A stretch of 64,000 nucleotides of DNA from Nesterenkonia alkaliphila (lineage in GTDB: Bacteria; Actinomycetota; Actinomycetes; Actinomycetales; Micrococcaceae): positions 36,399-100,398 of the forward strand of contig NZ_WRPM01000038.1 in the NCBI RefSeq assembly GCF_009758175.1, given 5' to 3'. A model generated the notes under the pieces. It had not been told where the DNA came from, searched no databases, and worked only from the letters and a program-made list of their open reading frames with translations. The position numbers and the translations under genes were made by a program. How positions within the stretch are numbered: position 1 is the stretch's first letter; every line of letters begins with the position of its first letter. Positions 26,548-36,026 of the stretch are shown here, piece after piece.

Positions 26548-27486
26548 GTGAAGGACAAGAACGACCACACCCCGGCCCAGCAGCAGTACCGGCGGACATC
26601 CATCGGCGGCAATGTGATTCGCGGCGGACTGATCGGCATCGTAGAGACCGTACCGGGGGTCTCCGGCGGCACCGTGGCCCTGGTGGTGGGCATCTACGGC
26701 CAGCTCATCGACTCCGCCTCGGCCATCGTCTCCGCGGTCCGCAGCCTGATCACCGGCCCAGACCGGGCGCAGAGCTTCCGCACCCAGATGTCACTGGTGC
26801 ACTGGTCGGTGGTGATCCCGGTGATTCTCGGAATGCTGCTGGGCCTGTTCACCGCAGTGCAGTTCATCGGCGGCTGGGTGGAGAGTCATCCCGAGCTGAC
26901 CCGCGCCGCCTTCTTCGGCATGGTGCTGGTCTCCTTGGCAGTGCCGTTCCGGATGGCCCGCGGCTCTGCCGGAGGGCGTCTGGCCGCAAGGCACTGGCTC
27001 ACCGGACTTGTGGCTGCCGCAGTGACATTCGTGCTGGTCTCCCTGCCCCCCGGGCAGGTGGAGCCGCGCTGGTGGATCGTGCTGCCAGCGGCGGCAGTAG
27101 CTGTCTCCGCACTGCTGCTGCCCGGACTCTCCGGGTCCTTCCTGCTGCTGACCTTCGGGCTCTATCAGTCCACCATCGCCGCCGCCCGGGACCTGGACCT
27201 CAGCTACCTGGCGGTGTTCTTCGCCGGGATGATGATCGGGCTGGTGAGCATCGTCAAAGGGCTCAAATGGCTCCTTGACTACCACCACACCGTGACCATG
27301 GTGGTGCTGGCCGGGGTGATGCTCGGGGCGCTGCGCACCCTCTGGCCCTGGCAGACTGAGGACCGCGGACTGCTGGCACCGGATGAGCTGCTGGCACCTG
27401 CGGCTGGGTTGGCAGCTGCCGGGGCGGGCGTCGTCGCCCTCCTGCTTCTGGTGGACTGGCGGCTGGGCCGCCGCACTACCGCCTGA
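26548..27486 (+). CDS. DUF368 membrane protein, probable polyprenyl-phosphate transporter
   Basis: This 312-residue protein has about eight helices and the DUF368 hallmark GIVETVPGVSGGT near residue 35, echoed by LPGLSGSFLLL in the second half. Recent work assigns the family (PopT) to recycling of undecaprenyl phosphate across the membrane for wall synthesis; I apply that by family only. It starts at a GTG with a -10 box six bases upstream. The 3' end overlaps tmk by 11 bp, tail to tail. Confidence 0.85.
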   Translation: MKDKNDHTPAQQQYRRTSIGGNVIRGGLIGIVETVPGVSGGTVALVVGIYGQLIDSASAIVSAVRSLITGPDRAQSFRTQMSLVHWSVVIPVILGMLLGLFTAVQFIGGWVESHPELTRAAFFGMVLVSLAVPFRMARGSAGGRLAARHWLTGLVAAAVTFVLVSLPPGQVEPRWWIVLPAAAVAVSALLLPGLSGSFLLLTFGLYQSTIAAARDLDLSYLAVFFAGMMIGLVSIVKGLKWLLDYHHTVTMVVLAGVMLGALRTLWPWQTEDRGLLAPDELLAPAAGLAAAGAGVVALLLLVDWRLGRRTTA

Positions 27487-28120
27487 GCCGGGCTTCGATA
27501 TGGCTGCGGATCTCAGTGTGGACCGCCGCCACTGACTGCCTGGCATCCAGTACCAGGTAGCGCTCCGGGGCGCCTGCCGCCCGATCCAGGAATGCCTGAC
27601 GCAGTGCAGCGTGGAAGGCAATATCCGCTGACTCAATCCGGTCCCCGGCTGCCCCGCCGTCGCGGCCGGCGCGCCGCTGAGCCGAGAGCGTAGGGTCCAG
27701 GTCCAACAGCACCGTGACATCAGGCTGCAGGCCCTGGGTGGCCCAGGCGTTGATCTCGGCCACCTCCGCGACGCCCAGTCCGCGGCCGGCCCCCTGGTAG
27801 GCGAGCGAGGAATCGATGTACCGGTCGCAGAGCACCACTGTTCCCGCCTCCAGGGCAGGGGCAATCTTCTGCGTCACATGTGCGGCACGGGAAGCAGCGA
27901 ACAGCAGGGCCTCAGTCCGCGCATCCACCTCGCCCTGACCGTGCTCCAGCAATAGGGTCCGGATCCGCTCTCCGATCTCGGTGCCCCCCGGTTCGCGGGT
28001 ACGCAGCACCGGGGTGCCGGTGCCGCTCAGCCATTCCTCCAGCAGCCGAAGCTGCGTGGTCTTGCCCGCGCCCTCGCCGCCCTCGAAGACCACAAACAGG
28101 CCTTTGCTCTCCTCAGTCAC
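27476..28120 (-). CDS. tmk: Thymidylate kinase
   Basis: This 214-residue kinase phosphorylates dTMP to dTDP. The P-loop is EGGEGAGKTTQ, followed by the DR(Y/H) motif in CDRYIDSSLAYQG and a basic lid (RRAGRDGG). I choose the GTG at 28120: TAGGCT (28128-28133, minus) lies exactly seven bases upstream and the protein then begins where homologues do. An ATG at 28166-28168 would add 16 residues and lies upstream of that -10 box. The divergent neighbour also looks leaderless, so two promoters share a 54-bp gap. Confidence 0.94.
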   Translation of the reverse strand: MTEESKGLFVVFEGGEGAGKTTQLRLLEEWLSGTGTPVLRTREPGGTEIGERIRTLLLEHGQGEVDARTEALLFAASRAAHVTQKIAPALEAGTVVLCDRYIDSSLAYQGAGRGLGVAEVAEINAWATQGLQPDVTVLLDLDPTLSAQRRAGRDGGAAGDRIESADIAFHAALRQAFLDRAAGAPERYLVLDARQSVAAVHTEIRSHIEARLRR

Positions 28121-28127
28121 GGACCAC

Positions 28128-28133
28128 AGCCTA
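28128..28133 (-). promoter_or_regulatory. -10 box TAGGCT of a likely leaderless tmk transcript
   Basis: Minus-strand TAGGCT is seven bases before the GTG at 28120. Confidence 0.55.
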
Positions 28134-28162
28134 TCGGCAGCACGCGCCGGCCGCGGCTGCGA

Positions 28163-28168
28163 TAGCAT
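28163..28168 (+). promoter_or_regulatory. -10 box TAGCAT of a likely leaderless transcript
   Basis: TAGCAT ends six bases before the ATG at 28175. Its upstream region overlaps the divergent tmk promoter. Confidence 0.5.
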
Positions 28169-28174
28169 TGGGGC

Positions 28175-28489
28175 ATGTCACAGCTCTGGGTCCTCGCGTT
28201 CCTCGCCGACTACTACATTCAGCTGGCATTCATTGTGGTCTGCGTGATCCTGGCCCTCCTCGCGCTGCTGCGCTGCCTGCCCAAGAGCTCAGACATGTTC
28301 TTCGTCCAGGGCAAGCGGACCAAGGGCTTCTGGCTGGGCATGACCGGCGCCGCGCTGGCCCTGAGCGTGCTAGGCCTGTTCTCCCATCTCTCCCCACCTG
28401 GGGCATTCAGCCTGCTCTTCCCGGTGATCGGCGCCTGCATGGCCTCGGTGTACCTAGCGGATGTGGACCCGGCGGTCAGCAGCCAGTAA
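28175..28489 (+). CDS. Small membrane protein, probably DUF2516 family
   Basis: This 104-residue protein has three or four hydrophobic helices separated by a conserved-looking FFVQGKRTKGFWLGMTG segment, which I associate with actinobacterial DUF2516 proteins. The function is unknown. It is transcribed divergently from tmk and may be leaderless. Family assignment is moderate. Confidence 0.7.
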   Translation: MSQLWVLAFLADYYIQLAFIVVCVILALLALLRCLPKSSDMFFVQGKRTKGFWLGMTGAALALSVLGLFSHLSPPGAFSLLFPVIGACMASVYLADVDPAVSSQ

Positions 28490-28603
28490 CAACCTCTCGC
28501 GCAGGGTTGAGTAGGCCCGGCGGGCAGCCGAATCCCGATAGAGTGGTGACCGGAGACAACGGCGTCGTGACCTCACAACCTCAACCACATGGGAGCACCG
28601 GCA

Positions 28604-29350
28604 ATGAGCTATGACCTGATCCTGCTGCGGCACGGCCAGAGCGACTGGAACCAGAAGAATCTGTTCACCGGCTGGGTGGATGTGCCGCTGACCGAGACCG
28701 GCCGGGCCGAGGCTGCCCGCGGCGGTGAACTGCTCAAGGAGCACAACTTGCTTCCCGATGTGGTGCACACCTCACTGCTGCAGCGGGCCATTTCCACTGC
28801 GCACCTCTCCCTGGAGGCCGCCGAGCGGTTGTGGATCCCGGTCAAGCGTGACTGGCGGCTGAACGAACGTCACTACGGCGCACTGCAGGGCAAGGACAAG
28901 ACTCAGATCCGGGACCAGTACGGCGAGGAGCAGTTCATGATCTGGCGGCGCTCCTACGACACCCCGCCCCCGGAGATCGATGCGGAGGATCCCTACAGCC
29001 AGGCCGGTGACCCGCGCTACGCCGACCTGGGCGACGCCGCCCCCAGGACTGAGTGCCTCAAGGACGTGGTGGAGCGGTTCATCCCCTACTACGAGTCCGA
29101 GGTGATCGGCGATCTCACGGCGGGCAAGACTGTGCTGCTGGCCGCCCACGGCAACTCTCTGCGCGCCCTGGTCAAGCACCTGGACGGGATTTCTGACGAG
29201 GACATCGCTGGGCTGAACATCCCCACCGGCATCCCGCTGCACTACCAGCTGGATGAGAACTTTGCCCCGCTCAACCCCGGGGGTCAGTACCTCGACCCCG
29301 AGGCTGCGGCAGAGGCGATCCAGGCCGTGGCCAACCAGGGGAAGAAGTAG
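28604..29350 (+). CDS. gpmA: 2,3-bisphosphoglycerate-dependent phosphoglycerate mutase
   Basis: This 248-residue glycolytic enzyme interconverts 3- and 2-phosphoglycerate. The phosphohistidine motif [10 protein letters not shown] (usually QSEWN), [28 protein letters not shown] and the second histidine in [10 protein letters not shown] are all present. The start at 28604 has GGGAG upstream; 15 extra bases upstream are also open. Copy 1 of the 57-nt palindrome begins 22 bp after the stop and may serve as its terminator. Confidence 0.96.
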   Translation: MSYDLILLRHGQSDWNQKNLFTGWVDVPLTETGRAEAARGGELLKEHNLLPDVVHTSLLQRAISTAHLSLEAAERLWIPVKRDWRLNERHYGALQGKDKTQIRDQYGEEQFMIWRRSYDTPPPEIDAEDPYSQAGDPRYADLGDAAPRTECLKDVVERFIPYYESEVIGDLTAGKTVLLAAHGNSLRALVKHLDGISDEDIAGLNIPTGIPLHYQLDENFAPLNPGGQYLDPEAAAEAIQAVANQGKK

Positions 29351-29372
29351 ACGGCGCCCTGCTCCGAATCAT

Positions 29373-29429
29373 GTAGCGAAACTGTGGAAACTGAGGTCGA
29401 GAACGGCCGGGTACCCACAGTTTTGCTCC
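29373..29429. repeat. 57-nt palindromic repeat, copy 1 (upstream of the AbiEi/Vsr-like gene)
   Basis: The left arm AGCGAAACTGTGGAAAC pairs imperfectly with GTACCCACAGTTTTGCT (14 of 17 positions). By hand alignment it matches copy 2 at 46 of 57 positions, including the loop. No T-run follows. Confidence 0.85.
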
Positions 29430-29505
29430 GTCATCTGCCGGTTGCCGGCGCTGCAGGTTTGGGCACGGCCTCAGTCCAGGAGCGCTGTCACCACGATCCT
29501 CCGAG

Positions 29506-29523
29506 TTATCCACAGGGTTGTGG
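29506..29523. promoter_or_regulatory. DnaA-box-like TTATCCACA within a small inverted repeat
   Basis: A perfect TTATCCACA at 29506-29514, followed by GGGTTGTGG so that CCACA and TGTGG form a dyad (29510-29523). It lies 43 bp before the AbiEi/Vsr-like gene. One box is not an origin; it may bind DnaA or regulate the gene. Confidence 0.4.
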
Positions 29524-29565
29524 AATTCTCCGGCGCGACTGTGGAGGTCCGGCAAGACTGGAGGC

Positions 29566-30528
29566 ATGAGACCGCCCTCGCCGCTCCCCGCTGAACTGAT
29601 CGGACAAGTGTTCACCCGAGGTGAGGCCGTGGCCCTCGGCGTCTCCGATCTCAGACTCAGGGCTCGGGACATCAGGAGAATCGCGCGGGGGATCTATCAG
29701 CATCTTCCCCGGCGATTGTCCGCACCGCCCGGCGATTCCACCGTCGAAGGCGCAGCTGAGCTGCATGCCCCGGCGATGCTGCACGCGCTGTGCCGCCGCA
29801 CGGGCAAGGTTCGGGTCAGTCACATCAGCGCGGCGAGGCTCTATGGGCTTCCCATCCCTCAACGTTTCCACGATGAGGACACGGTGTACCTCGCCGGAAG
29901 CGGGCCCTCGCACGGCGGTGCAGAGGACCCCCAGGTGATTCTGCACCGCAGGCAGCAGGTGCCTGACTGCTCCCATCTGTTTCAGGGGGTGCCGGTCACG
30001 CCGCCGGCAGAGCTGTTCGCTGAGCTGGGCCGGTATCTGCATGTGCCCGAACTTGTTGTGGTGGGGGATCAGCTCGTTCGGATCCCTCGAGCGCGGTTTG
30101 AAGGGCGGGACCAGCCGTGGTGCACAGTTGAGGACCTGGGGGCAGGGGCCAGAGCCGGGAGGTTCCGAACCGGAGTTCTGCGTGCCCGGAAGGCACAGGA
30201 CATGGTCCGCGTGGGGTCCGATTCTCCGGCAGAGACGTATATGCGACTGGCGATCGTCCATGCCGGACTGCCCGAGCCTGAGCTTCAGATAAGGCTGCAT
30301 CCGCAGGACAGGTACTCACCTGTGGGGGACGCCGGCTATCGGAAGGCGAAGATCGTACTGCAGTACGAGGGTGCCCACCACTACACCGCTGCGCAGCAGG
30401 CCCGGGATCAGCGGCGCAATGCGGCGTTTGAGGCCGCCGGGTGGAGAGTGATCCTGATGAACTGCGTGGATTATCAGGAGGGGTTCCGCGCGGTGACCCG
30501 GAGGCTGTACCGGCTGCTCAACGGGTGA
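29566..30528 (+). CDS. AbiEi-like / Vsr-type (DUF559-like) endonuclease-fold protein
   Basis: This 320-residue protein has an N-terminal region like the AbiEi antitoxin family (GQVFTRGEAVALGVSDLRLR and RIARGIYQHLP) and a C-terminal PD-(D/E)XK, Vsr/DUF559-like module. The latter has SPAETYMRLAIVHAG, VGDAGYRKAKIVLQYEGAHHY and RRNAAFEAAGWRVI, giving candidate Asp, Glu and Lys metal and catalytic positions. Such proteins are common in actinobacteria and uncharacterised. The ATG at 29566 has GGAGG upstream. No toxin partner is adjacent. The gene is bracketed by two palindrome copies (29373 and 30541), an arrangement suggesting a discrete, possibly mobile unit. Endonuclease activity is inferred only. 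Confidence 0.72.
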   Translation: MRPPSPLPAELIGQVFTRGEAVALGVSDLRLRARDIRRIARGIYQHLPRRLSAPPGDSTVEGAAELHAPAMLHALCRRTGKVRVSHISAARLYGLPIPQRFHDEDTVYLAGSGPSHGGAEDPQVILHRRQQVPDCSHLFQGVPVTPPAELFAELGRYLHVPELVVVGDQLVRIPRARFEGRDQPWCTVEDLGAGARAGRFRTGVLRARKAQDMVRVGSDSPAETYMRLAIVHAGLPEPELQIRLHPQDRYSPVGDAGYRKAKIVLQYEGAHHYTAAQQARDQRRNAAFEAAGWRVILMNCVDYQEGFRAVTRRLYRLLNG

Positions 30529-30540
30529 GTGAAAAATCCT

Positions 30541-30597
30541 GTAGAGAAACTGTGGGAACTGAGGCCGAAAGCGGCTGAGTTCCCACAGTTTCTCTAC
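30541..30597. repeat. 57-nt palindromic repeat, copy 2 (perfect 20-bp arms)
   Basis: GTAGAGAAACTGTGGGAACT at 30541-30560 is exactly complementary to 30578-30597. The loop region folds further (GCCG-AAAG-CGGC). It begins 12 bp after the AbiEi/Vsr-like stop and lies between converging genes, so it may also act as a terminator. Confidence 0.9.
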
Positions 30598-30629
30598 GTA
30601 ATTCTGGAAGACGGGTTCTGCGACCCAGC

Positions 30630-31286
30630 TCAGGCGGTGGGCGCGGCTTCCCACTCCCCGGTGACCAGGTACTGGATCTTCCGGGCCACTGAGACCCCGT
30701 GGTCCCCGAAGCGCTCAAAGTAGCGGCTGGCCAGGGTCACATCGGCAGTGGTGGCCGCGGAGGCATCCCACTCGGGGCGGGCGATGGTGATGAATATCCC
30801 GGCATGCAGATCATTGATCTGCTCGTTAAGTGCGTTGATCTGAGGCACCAGATCCAGCTGGCGGGTCACCATCAGCTCCACCAGCTTCTTGGCGATGGCC
30901 ACATCTTTCTCAGCCATCTCGCGGTAGACCTCCACCAGCGGGGCAGGGGCCACCGTATCCGGGTAGCGCAGCCGGGTCAGCTGGGCGATGTGCCGGGCAA
31001 GATCGCCCATCCGCTCCAGAGAGGTGGACATCCGCAGCGCACCCACGATCAGTCGCAGATCCGAGGCCACCGGGCCCTGCAGAGCCAGCAGCTCGATCGC
31101 CTTCTCATCCAGGTCGTTCTGCTTGGCATCGATGCGGGCATCGGCAGCGATGACTTCCTCGGCCAACTGCACATCCGCCGTCTCGAACGAGCGGTAGGCC
31201 TTCTCCATGGCTTCGGCCACCAGAACGGCGATATCACTGAGCTGGTCGCCCAGATTGTGGAGTTCTTCCTGGAAGAGCTTGCGCAT
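30630..31286 (-). CDS. phoU: Phosphate-signalling regulator PhoU
   Basis: This 218-residue all-helical protein has two PhoU repeats (about 5-100 and 115-210) with acidic metal-binding helices (ELHNLGDQLSDIAVL; SRYFERFGDHGVSVARKI). PhoU restrains phosphate-starvation signalling by linking Pst transport to the sensor kinase. I start at the ATG at 31286 (MRKLFQEEL), which has GAGGAAAGGA upstream; longer in-frame readings are not supported. It is divergent from senX3-regX3 with a Pho-box-like repeat between. Confidence 0.94.
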   Translation of the reverse strand: MRKLFQEELHNLGDQLSDIAVLVAEAMEKAYRSFETADVQLAEEVIAADARIDAKQNDLDEKAIELLALQGPVASDLRLIVGALRMSTSLERMGDLARHIAQLTRLRYPDTVAPAPLVEVYREMAEKDVAIAKKLVELMVTRQLDLVPQINALNEQINDLHAGIFITIARPEWDASAATTADVTLASRYFERFGDHGVSVARKIQYLVTGEWEAAPTA

Positions 31287-31372
31287 AGTGTGATAGGTCC
31301 TTTCCTCATGCGAGTGCGCCATCATCTTCGCCCCGCCGGATGAACGACGCCCCGCCAACAAGGCAACCAGAA

Positions 31373-31390
31373 GGTGAACAGACCGTGAAC
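31373..31390. promoter_or_regulatory. Pho-box-like direct repeat (RegX3 site candidate)
   Basis: GGTGAAC, four bases, CGTGAAC. On the other strand this is GTTCACG-GTCT-GTTCACC, two 11-bp units of the actinobacterial GTTCACC PHO box. It lies in the divergent phoU/senX3 region, 64 bp before senX3. Confidence 0.75.
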
Positions 31391-31439
31391 TGTTGACCAT
31401 AGGGCCACTCCGGGGCAACGTCCTGGTGAATTTTCCGCC

Positions 31440-31445
31440 TAAGCT
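31440..31445 (+). promoter_or_regulatory. -10 box TAAGCT of a likely leaderless senX3 transcript
   Basis: TAAGCT ends eight bases before the GTG at 31454. No Shine-Dalgarno is present. Confidence 0.45.
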
Positions 31446-31453
31446 GGTGGACT

Positions 31454-32716
31454 GTGGATTCCCTGCTGATCGCTGTGCTCGCCGGCGTCGTCGGCCTCGC
31501 CATAGGCGTGGTGGGCATGCATGCCTTCCGAGTCAGCGAGCGCCAGCGGGCCGAGGGCATCGATGTGGACGAACCGGCTATGCCGGAGGGTGCCACTGAG
31601 GTGCTGGCCTCGTTGGGACTGGCCTACATTGTGGTGGACACCGTGGACGGGGTGCTGCGGGCCAATCCGGCCGCCTATGCCTTCGGCTTGGTGCGCGGCC
31701 ACACTGTGGTCCACCAGGAGGTGCTGGGCCTGACCGCCAGGGTCCGCGGCGACGGAGTGATCATTGAGGAGCAGCTGGAGCTGCCGCGGGGGCTGCAGGG
31801 CGAAACCTCCATTGTGGTCAGCCTGCGGGTGGCCCCTTTGGGCGATGAATACATCCTGGTGCTGGCCGATGACCGCACCGAGGTCTCCCGCACCGAGGCG
31901 GTCCGCAACGACTTCGTGGCCAATGTCTCCCACGAGCTGAAGACCCCGGTCGGAGCGATCAGCCTGCTGGCCGAGACCATCGAGGACGCCGCTGACGACC
32001 CCGATGCGGTCCAACGCTTCTCCAAGCGGCTGCACAAGGAGTCCAACCGGCTGGCCGTACTGGTCCAGGACATCATTGAGCTCTCCCGGGTCCAGGGTAA
32101 GAACGTGGTGCACGCCGGGGTCCCGGTGGACCTCAACGAGGTGCTCGCCGATGCCGTGGACCGTTCCAGGCTGCCGGCCGAGGCCAAGCAGATCGAGCTG
32201 CGGGTGGGCGGGACCCTGCCCCGGCGGGTGCACGGGGACCCGGACCAGCTCACTATGGCCTTTCGGAACCTCATCGACAATGCCGTGCGCTATTCGCCCG
32301 AGGAGACCCGGGTGGGCATCGGTCTCTCCTCTCGCGACGGCATCGCCCAGGTCACCATCACCGATCAGGGCATCGGCATTGCACCGGAGAACCAGGAACG
32401 CATCTTTGAACGGTTCTACCGGGTCGACGCCGCCCGCGCCCGCTCCACCGGCGGCACCGGCCTCGGGCTGAGCATCGTCAAACACGTCATCGGCAATCAC
32501 GGCGGCGAGGTGGCCCTGTGGTCCCAGCCCGGGCGCGGCTCCACCTTCACTGTGCGCCTGCCTGAGCTTGAGGAGGGACTGGACAGTCTCAGCGGGCTGG
32601 GTGAGGACGACGACGCCGCAGTCGGCGATCTCGCCGGAACGTTCAGCCGCGAGCCCGGGGAAGCCTCCCAGGGCTCCAGCACCTACACCGCGAAGAAGCA
32701 GCCGCCGGCCGAATAG
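31454..32716 (+). CDS. senX3: Phosphate-responsive sensor histidine kinase SenX3
   Basis: This 420-residue kinase has one or two N-terminal helices, a degenerate PAS region (about 45-140), a dimerisation/phosphoacceptor domain with VSHELKTPVG (His160) and a HATPase domain with FRNLIDNAVRYSP, DQGIGIAPE, FYRVDAARARSTGGTGLGL. It phosphorylates RegX3, encoded next. The acidic C-terminal tail is not part of the fold. The GTG start at 31454 lacks a Shine-Dalgarno and probably heads a leaderless mRNA. Confidence 0.93.
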   Translation: MDSLLIAVLAGVVGLAIGVVGMHAFRVSERQRAEGIDVDEPAMPEGATEVLASLGLAYIVVDTVDGVLRANPAAYAFGLVRGHTVVHQEVLGLTARVRGDGVIIEEQLELPRGLQGETSIVVSLRVAPLGDEYILVLADDRTEVSRTEAVRNDFVANVSHELKTPVGAISLLAETIEDAADDPDAVQRFSKRLHKESNRLAVLVQDIIELSRVQGKNVVHAGVPVDLNEVLADAVDRSRLPAEAKQIELRVGGTLPRRVHGDPDQLTMAFRNLIDNAVRYSPEETRVGIGLSSRDGIAQVTITDQGIGIAPENQERIFERFYRVDAARARSTGGTGLGLSIVKHVIGNHGGEVALWSQPGRGSTFTVRLPELEEGLDSLSGLGEDDDAAVGDLAGTFSREPGEASQGSSTYTAKKQPPAE

Positions 32717-32740
32717 GCGGCACTAAGAAGAGGAGTGAAC

Positions 32741-33421
32741 TTGACCAGGATTCTCATTGTCGAAGACGAGGCTTCATTCTCCGAGGCACTGTCCTACACC
32801 CTGCAGAAGGAGGGCTACGACGTGGTCGTGGCCGAGGACGGCACTGAAGCCATCGAAGTCTTTGACAGAGAAGGCGCCGATCTGGTGCTGCTGGACCTGA
32901 TGCTGCCCGGCCAGCCCGGCACCGAGGTCTGCCGCCAGATCCGGCTGCGCTCGGCGGTGCCGGTGATCATGCTCACTGCTAAGGACTCCGAGATCGACAA
33001 GGTCGTGGGACTGGAGCTCGGTGCCGACGACTACGTGACCAAGCCCTACTCTTCACGGGAGCTGTTGGCCCGAGTCCGGGCTGTGCTGCGCCGACATGTG
33101 GACACTGAGCTGGATGACTCCTCCACTATCGTTGCCGGGCCGGTGAGGATGGACATCGAGCGGCATATCGTGGAGGTGGCCGGGCGCAGCGTGAACCTGC
33201 CGCTGAAGGAGTTCGAGCTGCTGGAGATCCTCATCCGCAATGCCGGCAGAGTGCTGACCCGCGGCCAGATCATTGACCGGGTGTGGGGCTCTGACTATGT
33301 GGGCGACACCAAAACTCTGGATGTCCACGTCAAGCGGCTGCGCTCCAAGATCGAGGCCGATCCGGCCAAGCCCCGGTTGCTGGTCACCGTCAGAGGACTC
33401 GGCTATAAGTTTGATGCTTAG
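32741..33421 (+). CDS. regX3: Response regulator RegX3 (OmpR family)
   Basis: This 226-residue regulator has a receiver domain (RILIVEDEASF; phospho-acceptor Asp52 in LLDLMLPG; Lys in VTKPYSSRE) and an OmpR winged helix (KEFELLEILIRNAGRVLTRGQ; DVHVKRLRSKIE). It binds GTTCACC-type repeats at phosphate genes, and one such repeat lies before senX3. I prefer the TTG at 32741, spaced correctly from GAGGAG; an in-frame GTG at 32735 overlaps that site. It lies 24 bp behind senX3. Confidence 0.95.
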   Translation: MTRILIVEDEASFSEALSYTLQKEGYDVVVAEDGTEAIEVFDREGADLVLLDLMLPGQPGTEVCRQIRLRSAVPVIMLTAKDSEIDKVVGLELGADDYVTKPYSSRELLARVRAVLRRHVDTELDDSSTIVAGPVRMDIERHIVEVAGRSVNLPLKEFELLEILIRNAGRVLTRGQIIDRVWGSDYVGDTKTLDVHVKRLRSKIEADPAKPRLLVTVRGLGYKFDA

Positions 33422-33459
33422 CATCCAGTGCAGGTCCGGACGGCAACAGGCTCGAGGCG

Positions 33460-33465
33460 TAGGAT
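33460..33465 (+). promoter_or_regulatory. -10 box TAGGAT of a likely leaderless aldo/keto reductase transcript
   Basis: TAGGAT ends seven bases before the ATG at 33473. Confidence 0.5.
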
Positions 33466-33472
33466 CAGGACT

Positions 33473-34297
33473 ATGACGACGACGCTGCCGCTGAACTCAG
33501 GTGCCCAGATCCCCCAGATAGGCTTCGGAACCTCCCAGGCCGCCGATGCCGCCAGTTCGGTGGCCGAGGCGCTGCGCGCCGGCTACCGGCATATCGACAC
33601 CGCTCAGATGTACGGCAACGAAGCCGGTGTAGGCGAAGGGGTCCGTGCCTCGGGCGTGCCGCGCGAGGAGGTCTTCGTCACCACCAAGCTCAACAATGGG
33701 CACCATGCCCCGGCTGACGTACACCGCACCTTCGAGGAGTCTCTGAACCGGCTCGGCTTCGACTATGTGGACCTGTTCCTGATCCACTGGCCGCTGCCCT
33801 TCCTGGAGACCGACTATGTGGAGACCTGGAAAGCGATGCTTGAGCTCCAGGACAGCGGCCGTGCCCGCGCGGTGGGTGTCTCCAACTTCCAGCCGGAGCA
33901 CCTGGAGCGGGTCATTGAGGCCACCGGGGTCACGCCCGCGGTCAACCAGATCGAGGTTCATCCTTATTTCGCCAACGATGAGCTGCGCGCCTTCTGCCGG
34001 GAACGGGGCATTGTGGTGGCGGCATGGAGCCCGCTGGGCAAGGGCGCGGAGCTCAGCGATCCGGTGATCACCCAGCTGGCCGAGAAGCACGGGCGCACCG
34101 CCGCCCAGGTGATCCTGGGCTGGCATCTGCAGCGGGGCGACGTCGTAATCCCCAAATCCGATAACCCGGAACGTATCCGGGCTAATCGGGACCTGGCCGG
34201 TTTTGAGCTCCCGGCCGAGGACCTCGCTGCGATCACTGCCCTGGACAAGGGCGAGGCCGGCCGGCGCAGCCCCCATCCCAATGAGTTCGGCAAATAG
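33473..34297 (+). CDS. Aldo/keto reductase (AKR5-like)
   Basis: This 274-residue NADPH-dependent reductase has the AKR tetrad context: HIDTAQMYGNE (Asp, Tyr), FVTTKLNN (Lys) and FLIHWP (His), with cofactor motifs GVSNF and VVIPKSDNPERI. It resembles 2,5-diketo-D-gluconate reductase-type proteins, which act on many carbonyls, so a substrate cannot be named. The ATG at 33473 has a -10 box seven bases upstream. Confidence 0.92.
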   Translation: MTTTLPLNSGAQIPQIGFGTSQAADAASSVAEALRAGYRHIDTAQMYGNEAGVGEGVRASGVPREEVFVTTKLNNGHHAPADVHRTFEESLNRLGFDYVDLFLIHWPLPFLETDYVETWKAMLELQDSGRARAVGVSNFQPEHLERVIEATGVTPAVNQIEVHPYFANDELRAFCRERGIVVAAWSPLGKGAELSDPVITQLAEKHGRTAAQVILGWHLQRGDVVIPKSDNPERIRANRDLAGFELPAEDLAAITALDKGEAGRRSPHPNEFGK

Positions 34298-34389
34298 CGC
34301 CCGGTCAGCAGATCTTTGACGCAGTCCGGCGCCAGTGCGACCGGTAGACTTGCCTCTGGCCCAGAACGGAGAGGTGTGAAGGAGCAGAT

Positions 34390-36024
<1,635 letters not shown>

Positions 36025-36026
36025 TC

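Noticed and set aside
29506..29514. Replication origin, from the DnaA box
   Set aside because: A single box without an AT-rich unwinding element, dnaA or dnaN nearby is not an origin.
34316..34350. purH promoter TTGACG ... TAGACT
   Set aside because: The spacing is 23 bases, too long for a standard promoter; TAGACT alone may be the -10 but is not firm.
36025..36026. Magnesium riboswitch before mgtE
   Set aside because: Only 2 bp separate purH from mgtE, leaving no room for a leader.
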